A stretch of DNA of 64,000 bases from NCBI GenBank assembly GCA_028277945.1, contig JANQFH010000021.1, forward strand, positions 251,722-315,721. Direction: 5' to 3'. Made by a program: the position numbers and the translations under genes. This document shows positions 51,539 to 60,313 of this stretch, one piece after another. The stretch's first letter is position 1; each line of letters opens with the position of its first letter. The notes beneath the pieces are model-generated. The model was not told where the DNA came from and did no database searches. It was given only the letters and a program-made list of their open reading frames with translations. This DNA comes from Oligoflexia bacterium. GTDB taxonomy: Bacteria; Bdellovibrionota_G; JANQFH01.

Positions 51539-52429
51539 TTAAATACGAAGAAATCGATGTAGAGAGAGTATGCTACCTACCGTGCCAGAAACGACACCAA
51601 CAGCCAGGAGTAATAGGATGCCGGTGTTGTTTAAAAAATAAAACGTAAGGGAACTCATCATGTGGATAGACTCTCGGTTCATACCAAGGAGGGTTAGTTT
51701 AAAAAACACAAACAGCATTGCAATCGCCAGGGCCGCCCCACAGAGTCCAAGCGCTGCGCCTTCAATGACAAAGGGTGTAGCTATGAAGATCTTGGTACCG
51801 CCAACGAGTTTATAGATTTCGATTTCGGCACGACGCGTAAAGATGTTTAACCGGATGGTGTTAGAAACAAGAAAGATGCAAGCAATAATAATCAGGCTAG
51901 CTAGTAAATAGCTGCCCATTTTTACCGTGCCTCTAAAGGCCAAATAGCGTTCTAGCCAGCGCTCACCGTAGTCGACGCTTTCCACACCGGCTATTTTCTC
52001 AACTTTAGTGGCAATCTGTTTGACACTGTCTGCTGAATCATTTTCAACTCGGATGAGAATCGAGGCCTGAAATGGGTTTTCGTTCAACCCCTCTATGATG
52101 TCGAGAAAATCTGGATGTCGATCGATAAAGATATCCTTGGCCTGATTTTTATCCAGGACTTTGGCATCTCGCACGTTAGAATATGAACGAATCTTTCCAG
52201 CGATTTCTCCAAGTTTTTTCTCGACTACATCATCATGCACAAATGCCTTGATTGTAAACCGTTGCTGCGACACATTGATCCAGTGATTGAGGTTGTTGAG
52301 CAGGAGTAAATAACCTGCAAGTAAGAGAAGGGCAATGGTAATGGTAGCGACAGTGATGAGGTTGATAAACATGGCCTTCTTAAGGCTGGCAACTGCGCGG
52401 ATGAAATGGTGCACAAGTCGGCGTAACAT
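51539..52429 (-). CDS. ftsX: Cell-division ABC permease FtsX
   Basis: 296 residues with four membrane helices: one at about 22-45 and three in the C-terminal half (about 170-190, 220-245 and 265-290). Between helices 1 and 2 lies the periplasmic domain of about 115 residues (FVHDDVVEKKLGEIAGKIRSYSNV, PFQASILIRVENDSADSVKQIA), which contacts EnvC. FtsX couples FtsE ATPase activity to amidase activation at the septum. The start lies 5 bases after ftsE with no clear ribosome site. Confidence 0.95.
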   Translation of the reverse strand: MLRRLVHHFIRAVASLKKAMFINLITVATITIALLLLAGYLLLLNNLNHWINVSQQRFTIKAFVHDDVVEKKLGEIAGKIRSYSNVRDAKVLDKNQAKDIFIDRHPDFLDIIEGLNENPFQASILIRVENDSADSVKQIATKVEKIAGVESVDYGERWLERYLAFRGTVKMGSYLLASLIIIACIFLVSNTIRLNIFTRRAEIEIYKLVGGTKIFIATPFVIEGAALGLCGAALAIAMLFVFFKLTLLGMNRESIHMMSSLTFYFLNNTGILLLLAVGVVSGTVGSILSLHRFLRI

Positions 52430-52434
52430 GATTG

Positions 52435-53088
52435 CTAGTTTTCCAGATGGCCGTTTTTCAGGCGAATGACAAGTTTGCCGGAAGTCTCTACTAGTTTTTT
52501 GTTGTGAGAAGCTACCAATATCGTGGTGCCTTTTGCATTAATGAAGTTCAGCAGATCCATAATTTCGATGGTAAGCTCTGGATCCAAGTTGCCAGTGGGT
52601 TCGTCGGCAAGTAAAATCTTGGGATCATTTACTAAGGCTCTTGCGATAGCAACTCGTTGTTGCTCTCCTGCCGAGAGTTGCAGTGGCAGCGCGTGCATTT
52701 TGTGGCCAAGTCCAACCGCGTTGACGATCGCAGCGATTCTTCTTTTAGCCTTACGACCGTAAACGCCTACAACCTCCATAGCCAGGGCGACGTTTTCACT
52801 GACGGTCATGGTTGGTATCAATTTGAAGTCCTGAAAAACCACGCCAATCTGTCGCCGCAGATAAGGGATCCTAGAAGCGCGGATTCTAGCAATATTCCTG
52901 CCATCTACAAGCAACTGTCCTGAAGTGACGCTTTCTTCACAGAAGATTAGCTTGAGTAGCGTAGTCTTGCCCGCCCCGCTTGGCCCGGTGACAAAGACGA
53001 AATCTCCTTTCGCGATTTTCAGATTGATGTCCTGTAGCGCATAGGCTTCTCGACTATAGGCCTTGCTGACATGAAACATTTGGATCAT
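52435..53088 (-). CDS. ftsE: Cell-division ABC ATPase FtsE
   Basis: 217 residues. Walker A GPSGAGKTTLLKLI (about 36-49), Q-loop FQDFKLIPTMTVSENV, ABC signature LSAGEQQR, Walker B ILLADEPTGNLDP and H-loop VASHNKK. All are intact, so it hydrolyses ATP with FtsX. The start lacks a good ribosome site and lies 5 bases after an unknown small gene. Confidence 0.96.
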   Translation of the reverse strand: MIQMFHVSKAYSREAYALQDINLKIAKGDFVFVTGPSGAGKTTLLKLIFCEESVTSGQLLVDGRNIARIRASRIPYLRRQIGVVFQDFKLIPTMTVSENVALAMEVVGVYGRKAKRRIAAIVNAVGLGHKMHALPLQLSAGEQQRVAIARALVNDPKILLADEPTGNLDPELTIEIMDLLNFINAKGTTILVASHNKKLVETSGKLVIRLKNGHLEN

Positions 53089-53093
53089 GGGTT

Positions 53094-53510
53094 TTATTGC
53101 GACTCTTTGGACAGGTAGTCTAGGATGATCTCGTCCAAGCTCTTTTCGCTGTCAACCGCCTTGTCAGCATCGAAATCAGGCGGTTTTGGTGGGTGTGATG
53201 TTTTCTTGTCAACTACTTTGACAGCTGGTGCTGGCGCAGGAGGTGCCGGGTGTGGTAGTTGGTGGTCATAGAGGCCGTTGACCAGCTCTTTAACCATGGT
53301 CTTGTGCAGTTCTTTCATCATTTCGCGGATTATTTGCGGAGCGTTTTCGTTGGTAGCGATGTCGCGATAACTCACCTTTTTTGTCGCCAGTACGTTGCCA
53401 CCAAGGAAGATATGCGAAACAATACTGGAACTATTGAGGCCGTTGTCTTCAGTCTGAACGTGGTAGATACGATCTTGGTATTTGATGTTGTGGTTGTATC
53501 CTGGAATCAT
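53094..53510 (-). CDS. Unknown protein at the head of the ftsEX block
   Basis: 138 residues with GAGGT 8 bases before ATG. The first 85 residues look folded: YNHNIKYQDRIYHVQTEDNG, IVSHIFLGGNVLATKKVSY and IIREMMKELHKTMVKELVNG. A Pro/Ala-rich linker (residues about 85-125) and an acidic helix follow. I recall similar N-terminal domains in myxobacteria and relatives but know no function. No signal peptide or membrane helix. The 5-base gap to ftsE suggests a division or envelope role. Confidence 0.75.
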   Translation of the reverse strand: MIPGYNHNIKYQDRIYHVQTEDNGLNSSSIVSHIFLGGNVLATKKVSYRDIATNENAPQIIREMMKELHKTMVKELVNGLYDHQLPHPAPPAPAPAVKVVDKKTSHPPKPPDFDADKAVDSEKSLDEIILDYLSKESQ

Positions 53511-53553
53511 CGCTGCAGACCTCGGTTTCTCACTATAGTAAATACCATGACTA

Positions 53554-54399
53554 TTAGGTAGTTACAACTGATCGCAGGTACCGCAGCATCTCCAAAGTCG
53601 TACCGCAACAGCCACCGACGACTTTAGCCCCGCAACGCATAGCTTGGCTGTAACTCTGCTGCAGATCCGTGTAGGGGTGTGGATTTGGAAAGCCAGGCAA
53701 AAAGACAAGCGGTCGCGGCTTGGCAGCAATGCCTTGCAACTGCTGGAGAACTTTAAGGTTATGGACTGGGCCAAAACCGCAGCTAGAGCCAACAGCATAC
53801 ACCGAGTGGGCATCTGCCAGATCGAGTAACTCCTCGGGTGTGGAATTGTCAAAGCTGGTAGTGTCCTCGCGGTACATCATGGTTAGGATGACCGGCGCAT
53901 TGCCTTGCGCACAGGCTACTTGCACGGCGACCCTGGCTTGGGTGAGCGAGGTCATGCCGTCAATGAGATAGAAATCCGGTTTTAAAACAGACAGGGACTC
54001 GATCTGTCTTTGGTAGTTATGCAAAAGTCTCTCCTGCGACAGCGTCAGGTTTGCTGTTGGCGGTGCTGCCGGTCCAATGGATGCCGCAATCAAGGTCTGT
54101 TCTTGTGCGGCTGTCGCGGCGATTTCCATGGCTTTGGTGTTGATGGCATTGACATCGGCGTGTAACTGAAATGGCTCTAAACGGATCGGGTTAGCGTTGA
54201 AGGTATTGGTAATGATTATGTCGGCGCCGGCATCGATCTGTTCAGTATAGAGTTGCCGTAATGGCTGCTGGTCTCCCTGCAGAAAAATCGCTTCGGGTAG
54301 AGGTGACGAGGAAGCTGCAGCTCTAGACGTCATCCGTTGCAGGAGAGCCATGCCTATGCCTCCAGCCATCAGCAGTATGTCGCTATCTTTTGCTGTCAC
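53554..54399 (-). CDS. Homocysteine S-methyltransferase family protein
   Basis: 281 residues, one domain. The zinc cysteines of the family are present: GSSCGFGPVHN near residue 210 and VVGGCCGTTLEML near 265. IITNTFNANPIRLEPF near residue 60 matches the substrate-side motif. It would methylate homocysteine from S-methylmethionine, betaine or a corrinoid; the sequence does not say which. The N-terminal acceptor region is shorter than in MetH or BHMT. The GTG start overlaps the GerMN gene's stop as GTGA. Confidence 0.88.
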   Translation of the reverse strand: MTAKDSDILLMAGGIGMALLQRMTSRAAASSSPLPEAIFLQGDQQPLRQLYTEQIDAGADIIITNTFNANPIRLEPFQLHADVNAINTKAMEIAATAAQEQTLIAASIGPAAPPTANLTLSQERLLHNYQRQIESLSVLKPDFYLIDGMTSLTQARVAVQVACAQGNAPVILTMMYREDTTSFDNSTPEELLDLADAHSVYAVGSSCGFGPVHNLKVLQQLQGIAAKPRPLVFLPGFPNPHPYTDLQQSYSQAMRCGAKVVGGCCGTTLEMLRYLRSVVTT

Positions 54400-54983
54400 T
54401 TTGGGATAGGCCGTAATGTGTAGAGGTGGCCTCCTAAAGAGAACAGGTCCTGGCCATCGACCAAAAACTTCACTGCAGAGACTTTTTCAGTGTTTGTTAC
54501 TATGGTGTTGACAATCGCTTCGATCATCAGCTGTTCCCAAGCAGCGCCAATCTCTATAGTCTTGACGACGTTTACAGGCAGGTCAATATAAACTATTCCA
54601 TTAGCGCCAATCAGGACCGCTGTTGGCGTTAGATAGTTTGGTATGAGTGGTACATGTTGTGGATTAGGAGTGTGTTTGAGCTCGTCCCACAAAACCGTTA
54701 TACGTTCTGTTGCCTGTTGGGAATCAAAACGTATATTTCTTTTCTCTTCGACTAACTCATCCAGAGACGAGGTAGCAAAGAAAAGTAGTTGTGAAGCCTC
54801 ATAGCGGTTAATTTTGGTTAAAGGATTTTCGCGCTCTATAGTGTTGGCATTGCTATGGGTTGGGCGGGCTGCATCGGTTACGACCGTTTGTTGTCGTCGG
54901 ACCACCATGATCGTCAGAGCTAGGATAAGAAGGATGCCGATTGCCGGCCAGGCCAATTTGATACGGAAGTTAGAGTTTTTCAT
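54396..54983 (-). CDS. GerMN-domain membrane protein
   Basis: 195 residues. One N-terminal membrane helix (about 9-28), a 40-residue linker, then a GerMN domain at about 60-190: YEASQLLFFATSS, NYLTPTAVLIGANGIVYIDLPVN, IVNTIVTNTEKVSAVKFLVDGQ and FSLGGHL. The domain occurs in sporulation GerM and in many non-sporulating bacteria as an envelope module. It is encoded divergently from tolQ and overlaps the methyltransferase gene. GAGG lies 6 bases before the ATG. Confidence 0.88.
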   Translation of the reverse strand: MKNSNFRIKLAWPAIGILLILALTIMVVRRQQTVVTDAARPTHSNANTIERENPLTKINRYEASQLLFFATSSLDELVEEKRNIRFDSQQATERITVLWDELKHTPNPQHVPLIPNYLTPTAVLIGANGIVYIDLPVNVVKTIEIGAAWEQLMIEAIVNTIVTNTEKVSAVKFLVDGQDLFSLGGHLYTLRPIPK

Positions 54984-54995
54984 ACCTCGCCTCAG

Positions 54996-55024
54996 TTGAC
55001 AAGCAAAAGGGCTTAGATTACCTT
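54996..55024 (+). promoter_or_regulatory. tolQ promoter with a very short leader
   Basis: TTGACA (54996-55001), exactly 17 bases, TACCTT (55019-55024), then 9 A-rich bases to the tolQ ATG at 55034. Transcription starting 6-8 bases past the -10 leaves a leader of 2-4 bases. No Shine-Dalgarno sequence is present. Confidence 0.55.
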
Positions 55025-55033
55025 AAAAAACAA

Positions 55034-55759
55034 ATGGATACTGACATCTCGCTTCCCACTGCAGATCTTAGGATTACAGAACTCATCTGGCAAGCAGGAA
55101 CTGTAGTTCAATTAGTTATCTTTGTCCTCATTGCAATGTCCGTGGTTTCCCTTGCCATCGTGCTCTTCAAGTATTTACAGGTAAAGCGTATCAACAAGAC
55201 AAACCGGCGCTTCCTCGACTTTTTCTGGGAGTCAGAATCTCTTGAGTCTTTGTTCCAGGCACGTGACCGGTTTCGTAACACCGCTTTAGCGCGAATTTTT
55301 AACCGCGCCTACCGCGCCTTTAAGGCTCTCCCTAGCCAGCATGGCCGATCTGCGGCAACATCAGAATCTCTTCTTCATGGCGGCATGGCAGATATCGAGC
55401 GTCTGATAGAGAATGCTGTACAACGAGAGGTTGCCGAGTTGGAGAGACTGCTGCCGTTTTTGGCAACCACCGCGAGTTCCGCGCCCTTTATTGGGCTTTT
55501 TGGTACTGTCTGGGGAATCATGGGGTCATTTCTCAACATAGGTGCTAAGGGTAGTACATCACTGGCCGTCGTAGCGCCGGGTATAGCCGAAGCACTGATC
55601 GCCACGGCCATGGGGCTCTTCGCGGCCATACCTGCAGTCATATTCTATAACCTGCTCCGTAACCGGATCCGTCTGTTGCATCGCGATTTTAGTGGGTTTG
55701 GTGTGGAGGTGATTCACCTCATGGTGCGTGACACCATGGCATCTCGCCAAGACGGTTGA
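55034..55759 (+). CDS. tolQ: TolQ/ExbB proton channel protein
   Basis: 241 residues with three membrane helices: about 25-45, 150-170 and 190-215. The conserved part is LERLLPFLATTASSAPFIGLFGTVWGIMGSFLNIG, then SLAVVAPGIAEALIATAMGLFAAIPAVIFYN, the TolQ/ExbB pore lines with Thr/Ser in the channel. With TolR it uses the proton gradient to power the Tol system. It starts the tolQRAB run, with tolR after 16 bases. Confidence 0.95.
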   Translation: MDTDISLPTADLRITELIWQAGTVVQLVIFVLIAMSVVSLAIVLFKYLQVKRINKTNRRFLDFFWESESLESLFQARDRFRNTALARIFNRAYRAFKALPSQHGRSAATSESLLHGGMADIERLIENAVQREVAELERLLPFLATTASSAPFIGLFGTVWGIMGSFLNIGAKGSTSLAVVAPGIAEALIATAMGLFAAIPAVIFYNLLRNRIRLLHRDFSGFGVEVIHLMVRDTMASRQDG

Positions 55760-55775
55760 CAGGAGTTTGTAAGCC

Positions 55776-56192
55776 ATGAAGTTGGCATCAGAAGAAGACG
55801 GTATGCTGGCAGAGATCAACGTGACGCCGTTGGTCGACGTTATGTTGGTGTTATTGATTATCTTTATGGTGACGGCGCCGTTGATTCAACAGGGTCTTGC
55901 TGTAAGCCTGCCAAAGAGCGAAGCTGCCAAGGCATTGCCTCGTGAAGAAAAGGATATTGTTCTGACTATATACGAGAACCAGAAGTTGCTGCTGGATGTG
56001 TATAAAGTTGATGTCAAGACTTTGAAGCCGAAACTGACAGAACTCTTTCGTAATCGGCGTGAACGCAAGGTGTTTATCAGGGCAGATGCGAAGGTGCCCT
56101 ACGGTTTTGTTATCGACATTATGGGTAAAGTGAGAGCTGCTGGTATAGAACGCATTGGTATGATCACGGAGCCCTCTGTACAGGTGCGTTAG
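55776..56192 (+). CDS. tolR: TolR/ExbD protein
   Basis: 138 residues with AGGAG before ATG. One membrane helix at about 15-38 holds the channel Asp in [20 protein letters not shown]. The periplasmic domain (about 45-138) ends [27 protein letters not shown], the usual TolR end. It closes the ion channel with TolQ and binds peptidoglycan when active. The next gene begins one base after its stop. Confidence 0.95.
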   Translation: MKLASEEDGMLAEINVTPLVDVMLVLLIIFMVTAPLIQQGLAVSLPKSEAAKALPREEKDIVLTIYENQKLLLDVYKVDVKTLKPKLTELFRNRRERKVFIRADAKVPYGFVIDIMGKVRAAGIERIGMITEPSVQVR

Positions 56193-56193
56193 C

Positions 56194-56979
56194 TTGCCTA
56201 CACCGGAACCTCTGCTTAACAATCGCAGTTTTCGTCGTTGTCTCACGGCTTCGGTCGTTTTCCATATGGGTTGTTTTTTGCTGGTTGTTTTTGTCGGCGG
56301 CGGATTTCTCCATAGCCAACCTCAGATTCTTGACGAGGAGGTCATTTGGATCTCCGAATTGCGCTTAGCAAAACCACAGCAGGGCACTCAGTCAAAAAAA
56401 GTAGCCGTGGCCAAAAAGGTGCCGGAAAAGAAACCTCCGACCGTAAGGCTTGCACCCGAACGCGAGCAAAAAAAGCCGCGAGAGGTGGTCAAGCTACCGA
56501 GCAAACAGAAGCAGCCACCCGCAAAAAAGCCGAAAGAGCAAAAAGATTCAGCTGCTAAGGCACGTAAGCAGAGAATGCGTGAGGCATTGGCAGATCTCGG
56601 CCGTGATATACGCCAACCGCAGCAGCAGGTCAACGACGACTCCGTGGCTGCTTCGGCTCTCTCGCGCGGTGTGCAAGAGCTTGTCTTTCGTAAACAGATA
56701 CAGCGACGTATTGAAAGCAATCTCTATGTGACAAGCTATGATTGGTATGGAAAGTATAAGAATAGAATGGTCGAATATCAGTTTTATTTGAACAGCGCTG
56801 GGGAAATCGTACGTCTGAAGCAAAGACGTAGCTCCGGTGTTCCTAGTATCGATCAGAACGTTCTTGAGGCCATTCGTCGTTCACAGCCCTTTCTCGCGCC
56901 AAATGCGGAAATTATGCGACGTTATGCCCGTGAGCCCGTTGTGATACAGTTCAGTCCTGGAAAACTTAGGCTGCAGTAA
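56194..56979 (+). CDS. tolA: TonB/TolA-like protein
   Basis: 261 residues from a TTG start one base after tolR. One membrane helix at about 20-42, a Lys/Pro/Glu-rich linker at about 65-125, then a C-terminal domain (about 170-261) with RIESNLYVTSYDWYGKYKNRM, VEYQFYLNSAGEIVRLKQ and a final strand like TonB. The linker is short for TolA (421 in E. coli), so it may reach less far. Position between tolR and tolB makes it the Tol linker protein; TonB function is the alternative. Confidence 0.85.
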   Translation: MPTPEPLLNNRSFRRCLTASVVFHMGCFLLVVFVGGGFLHSQPQILDEEVIWISELRLAKPQQGTQSKKVAVAKKVPEKKPPTVRLAPEREQKKPREVVKLPSKQKQPPAKKPKEQKDSAAKARKQRMREALADLGRDIRQPQQQVNDDSVAASALSRGVQELVFRKQIQRRIESNLYVTSYDWYGKYKNRMVEYQFYLNSAGEIVRLKQRRSSGVPSIDQNVLEAIRRSQPFLAPNAEIMRRYAREPVVIQFSPGKLRLQ

Positions 56980-56980
56980 T

Positions 56981-58336
56981 ATGCGTCGATCTATTGTTCC
57001 CATGGCAATGTTTTTGGTTTTGCTCGCTGTTAATCAAAAGGCGATTGCAGAGATCACCATCCGTCTTGATAGTGTTTCAAGCGAGCCGCTGCCACTGGTT
57101 TTGCTGCCAATTGAGGTTAAGCGGGGGGAAGCTGCTGCAGCTTTGAAGTTAAGAATCTATATTAACGACTATCTACAGCTTGCCGACCACTTTCGTGTGA
57201 TCGAGTCCGACGCCCTGCTTAAGGACGTGAGCCAGGAAGGCTTTGGCGTTGCTGAAATTGACTTCAATCACTATCGTCTGCTGGCTGCGTCGCTTTTGGT
57301 CAAGGGTTTCTGCAGAATCAGAAGTGGTAGGCTACGTGGTAGGCTCTATGCCTACGACGTTGCGGCCCGCAAGCGGGTACTGGAATACAAGTTGGATGTC
57401 AAAGCGCCACAACTGCAACAGGCAGCGAAGGACTTTGTAGATCAATTACTGCTCTTATTGACTGGGGAGCGCGGGATCTTTGACACACGTATCGCCTTCA
57501 TCTCCAACAGAACCGGTAAGAAAGAGCTCTATGTCATAAACTTTGACGGCACCCATGTGAGTCAGCTGACAGACTTTAAAAACATTGTCCTCTCACCAAA
57601 CTGGTCTCCCAATGGCGAAAATCTTGTTTTTGTCGCCTATCCAAAGTATGGCAGAAGAGGTAAGCCGCAGCTTTACATCAGCAACCCCGATAGTAAACAG
57701 ATTAAGGCGCTGCCGCGGGTTAACAGCAATGTCATCGCTCCTGTTTGGCATCCATCCAGCAATCATCTGCTACTAACCTTGAGCCCACGCGGGGATCCTG
57801 AGATCTATCTCTTTCCTCTAAAGAGGGGTAAAAAGTTAAGACGGTTGACTCACAGTTACGGTATTGATGTCTCTCCAGCCGTCGGGCCGGGCGGTGCAGA
57901 GATGGTGTTTGCCTCTGATCGCAGTGGCAGTGGCAGACCACAGTTGTATATTCAATCTCTGGTACGCCGGAGTCGTGCTCGGCGCATCACCTTTGAGGGC
58001 AAACACAACACCTCGCCAGACTGGAGCCAGCGCGGCAACCGTATTGTTTACAGCGGTATGACTGCAGATGGTAGGATCAACCTGTTTGTGACCAAGCCTG
58101 ACGGCAAGGAGTCGATGCAACTCACCTTTGGTGCAGGGAACAATGAACACCCGAGCTGGTCCCCCGATGGCCGCCGTCTGGTGTTTGCTTCTAATCGTGA
58201 TGGCCGTTATCACCTCTATAGCATGAGAGCGGATGGTAGCCAGCTCAAGCAGCTTACCTGGGGAAATTACGACGATACTATGCCGGTGTGGAGTGCCCGC
58301 CGACACGGCATTGAGGTGGTCAGTCGCCGTGACTGA
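56981..58336 (+). CDS. tolB: Tol-Pal protein TolB
   Basis: 451 residues. Signal peptide 1-24, an N-terminal alpha/beta domain to about 165 (LPIEVKRGEAAAALKLRIYINDYLQ), then a six-blade beta-propeller with repeated YVINFDGTHVSQLTDFKNIV-like turns, for example LVFASNRDGRYHLY and NLFVTKPDGKESMQLT. The periplasmic TolB links Pal, TolA and outer-membrane proteins. No pal gene follows; the next gene, ppx/gppA, overlaps by 8 bases. Confidence 0.95.
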   Translation: MRRSIVPMAMFLVLLAVNQKAIAEITIRLDSVSSEPLPLVLLPIEVKRGEAAAALKLRIYINDYLQLADHFRVIESDALLKDVSQEGFGVAEIDFNHYRLLAASLLVKGFCRIRSGRLRGRLYAYDVAARKRVLEYKLDVKAPQLQQAAKDFVDQLLLLLTGERGIFDTRIAFISNRTGKKELYVINFDGTHVSQLTDFKNIVLSPNWSPNGENLVFVAYPKYGRRGKPQLYISNPDSKQIKALPRVNSNVIAPVWHPSSNHLLLTLSPRGDPEIYLFPLKRGKKLRRLTHSYGIDVSPAVGPGGAEMVFASDRSGSGRPQLYIQSLVRRSRARRITFEGKHNTSPDWSQRGNRIVYSGMTADGRINLFVTKPDGKESMQLTFGAGNNEHPSWSPDGRRLVFASNRDGRYHLYSMRADGSQLKQLTWGNYDDTMPVWSARRHGIEVVSRRD

Positions 58337-59327
58337 ACAGGGCAGTGCTAAAGCGAAGTCTCTTGCGGTCATCGACCTTGGCAGTAACACGGCAATCTTG
58401 ACCATTTTTGCGTCAACTCCACCACTGCAGATAATCCACGAAGAGTTTCGTATACCGCGCCTTGCCCAAGGCTTACAAACTGGCGGCTCTTTTGCATCAG
58501 CAGCATGGGAACGTAGCTGCGATGTCCTAAACGAATACCAGGAGATTGCGCGTAACTTTCATGCTGAGATTGTTTTGTGTGGTGGTACGGCGCCCTTTAG
58601 AAAAGTGGCTGATGCCGATAGGGCAATCCAGGAACTACAACAGGAAACCGGCATTAGGGTACGTCCGTTGACCGTCACTGAAGAGGCCCAACTCTCTTAC
58701 CTAGCCGTTGTGTTGATTGAGTGCGAAGGTAAGTCTCTACAGGCTACACAGCTGCTCGTGGTTGACGTTGGTGGCGGGAGTACAGAGCTCACTTATGGCC
58801 ATGCGGACCTTGACGACGATCGCCACCAAGTCAACAAGAGCATCAGTATTGCCATGGGTTGTGTGGATTTGACCGAGAGTTGCCTGCCTGAACAACTCAG
58901 TGAAGAACATGGCAGCGCCGCTGCAACACTCAAACGCCTCTCGACTACTTTTGCTAGATCGCTCAATCAGCATAGACTGCCAACAGTGGATCAGATGGTG
59001 GGTGTGGCTGGCACGCCAGTTTCTTTAGCGTTGTTGCAGCAAGGCATACACCGTTATGACCCAGCTCGTGCCGATGGAGTGGTTGTCTCCAGGCAAGAGC
59101 TGAGCCGCTGGTGTAAGCGGTTGGCGACCACGCCGTTACATGAAAAAGTCAGCAAGTATGGCATTCCCTCAGGTCGCGCTGAGGTCATTGTTGCTGGTCT
59201 GCTTATCCTTACGGAGGTTATGCAGCACCACAATCTTAAACAGATGATCGTACGCAATGTTGGCGTACGTCATGGTTTGGCCCTACAAGTCTTGGGTCTG
59301 CTGCCCGAGGCCTACGCCCTTAGCTAA
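58329..59327 (+). CDS. Exopolyphosphatase/guanosine pentaphosphatase family protein
   Basis: 332 residues from GTG 58329, which overlaps the tolB stop (GTGACTGA); the frame stays open further into tolB but the family motif VIDLGSNTAIL falls at the right distance from this start. VVDVGGGSTELTYG near residue 140 is the second phosphate-binding motif and GVAGTPVSLALLQQG near 220 the third. No HD or C-terminal domain, so it is a short form (Ppx/GppA are about 500). It hydrolyses polyphosphate or pppGpp. It converges with the carotenoid-type gene by 4 bases. Confidence 0.92.
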   Translation: MTEQGSAKAKSLAVIDLGSNTAILTIFASTPPLQIIHEEFRIPRLAQGLQTGGSFASAAWERSCDVLNEYQEIARNFHAEIVLCGGTAPFRKVADADRAIQELQQETGIRVRPLTVTEEAQLSYLAVVLIECEGKSLQATQLLVVDVGGGSTELTYGHADLDDDRHQVNKSISIAMGCVDLTESCLPEQLSEEHGSAAATLKRLSTTFARSLNQHRLPTVDQMVGVAGTPVSLALLQQGIHRYDPARADGVVVSRQELSRWCKRLATTPLHEKVSKYGIPSGRAEVIVAGLLILTEVMQHHNLKQMIVRNVGVRHGLALQVLGLLPEAYALS

Positions 59328-60100
59328 CGCTGCTGCCTTTTGAACAAGATAATCCACAGCAGCAGCGGCAAGGTAATGATAAAGAGTCCAGCGAAGAAGA
59401 GGTGTAGATCACCAATATATAGTGTAACGGCAAGGTTGAAGAGAACGACAGCAGCGTAGAGCCAAAGCCCCCAACAATCCCCCCCAGGCAGTGCAAACTC
59501 GCGTTGCTCGGGCTTGCGTGCAGGCAGCAGCCGCTCCAACATGAGGTAGAGGCCAATGGATACAAAGCCAACCAGATACCAACCCCCAAAGTTGCTCAGC
59601 GGCACATCAAAGTAAGCGCCCGGATCAGGATAGTAATAAATTTTGCCGAGAAACCACTTCTCTCCCTGATGGGCCACAGGATCAATGACGATATCCAGAT
59701 AGGTTACCAACAGTGCCGACAGGGCTGCTAACCTCCACGGCTTGGCAATTCGCTCGGGTAGCATGAGATGGTTTTTGCGATGCGGATAAATGGTAAACAG
59801 TGCGGTTGAGAAAGCGGCAAACTGCAAAAAGGTGTAGGAGAGCGAGTCCATAAAGGGCACGTTGCTGATCCAGAGCTCTTGATCACGGGTTGTTTCAATA
59901 TAGTGATAGAGACCGTAAGGAAATCCCGTACGCGTTGATGAGAACTCCGAAGCAAAGGCGATGATCCAGCAGATGCCTGTAAACAGTAGGGTGCGTTGCC
60001 AGCCAAAAAGACGATAGAGCGCGACTAGGTAGAAAAGCAGAAAGAGAAAAACGTAGGGCCTTAACTTGAGCGTGCCTAACAGCAGGCCAAAAAACTCCAT
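59324..60100 (-). CDS. Carotenoid-biosynthesis-type membrane protein (CruF/DUF422 family)
   Basis: 258 residues with seven or so membrane helices. Conserved features are FASEFSSTRTGFPYGLYHYIE, NVPFMDSLSYTFLQFA, TYLDIVIDPVAHQGEKWFLGKIYYYPDPGAYFDVPLSNFGGWYLVG, which match the DUF422/CruF family of carotenoid hydratase proteins. No crtB, crtI or other carotenoid gene is in the window, so substrate is uncertain. The gene stands alone with its own possible promoter: TTGACC (60138-60133), 17 bases, TAGGTC, 9 bases before ATG. Confidence 0.8.
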   Translation of the reverse strand: MEFFGLLLGTLKLRPYVFLFLLFYLVALYRLFGWQRTLLFTGICWIIAFASEFSSTRTGFPYGLYHYIETTRDQELWISNVPFMDSLSYTFLQFAAFSTALFTIYPHRKNHLMLPERIAKPWRLAALSALLVTYLDIVIDPVAHQGEKWFLGKIYYYPDPGAYFDVPLSNFGGWYLVGFVSIGLYLMLERLLPARKPEQREFALPGGDCWGLWLYAAVVLFNLAVTLYIGDLHLFFAGLFIITLPLLLWIILFKRQQR

Positions 60101-60313
60101 AGCTCGGCAGACCTAGCGGCTTTTTACGATTAGGTCAAATAGACGCCATGGCTGTGAAAAAAGGTGTGCCTTACAACTCTGCCCATGTGAACTAGTTGCA
60201 TGGCCTACTATCAGTATCGCCATATAATACCCTGAAATTAAGAGGTTTTTCTTGATGAGGCACCTGGCACAAGACTTGTAAACTACTGGGGGTAAGAACG
60301 CTAGGAGAGAGCC

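Noticed and set aside
59210-59222. ACGGAGGTTA in ppx/gppA as a fifth repeat copy
   Set aside because: Only 9 bases of the 12-mer match; the leading GGG is absent, so chance is likely.
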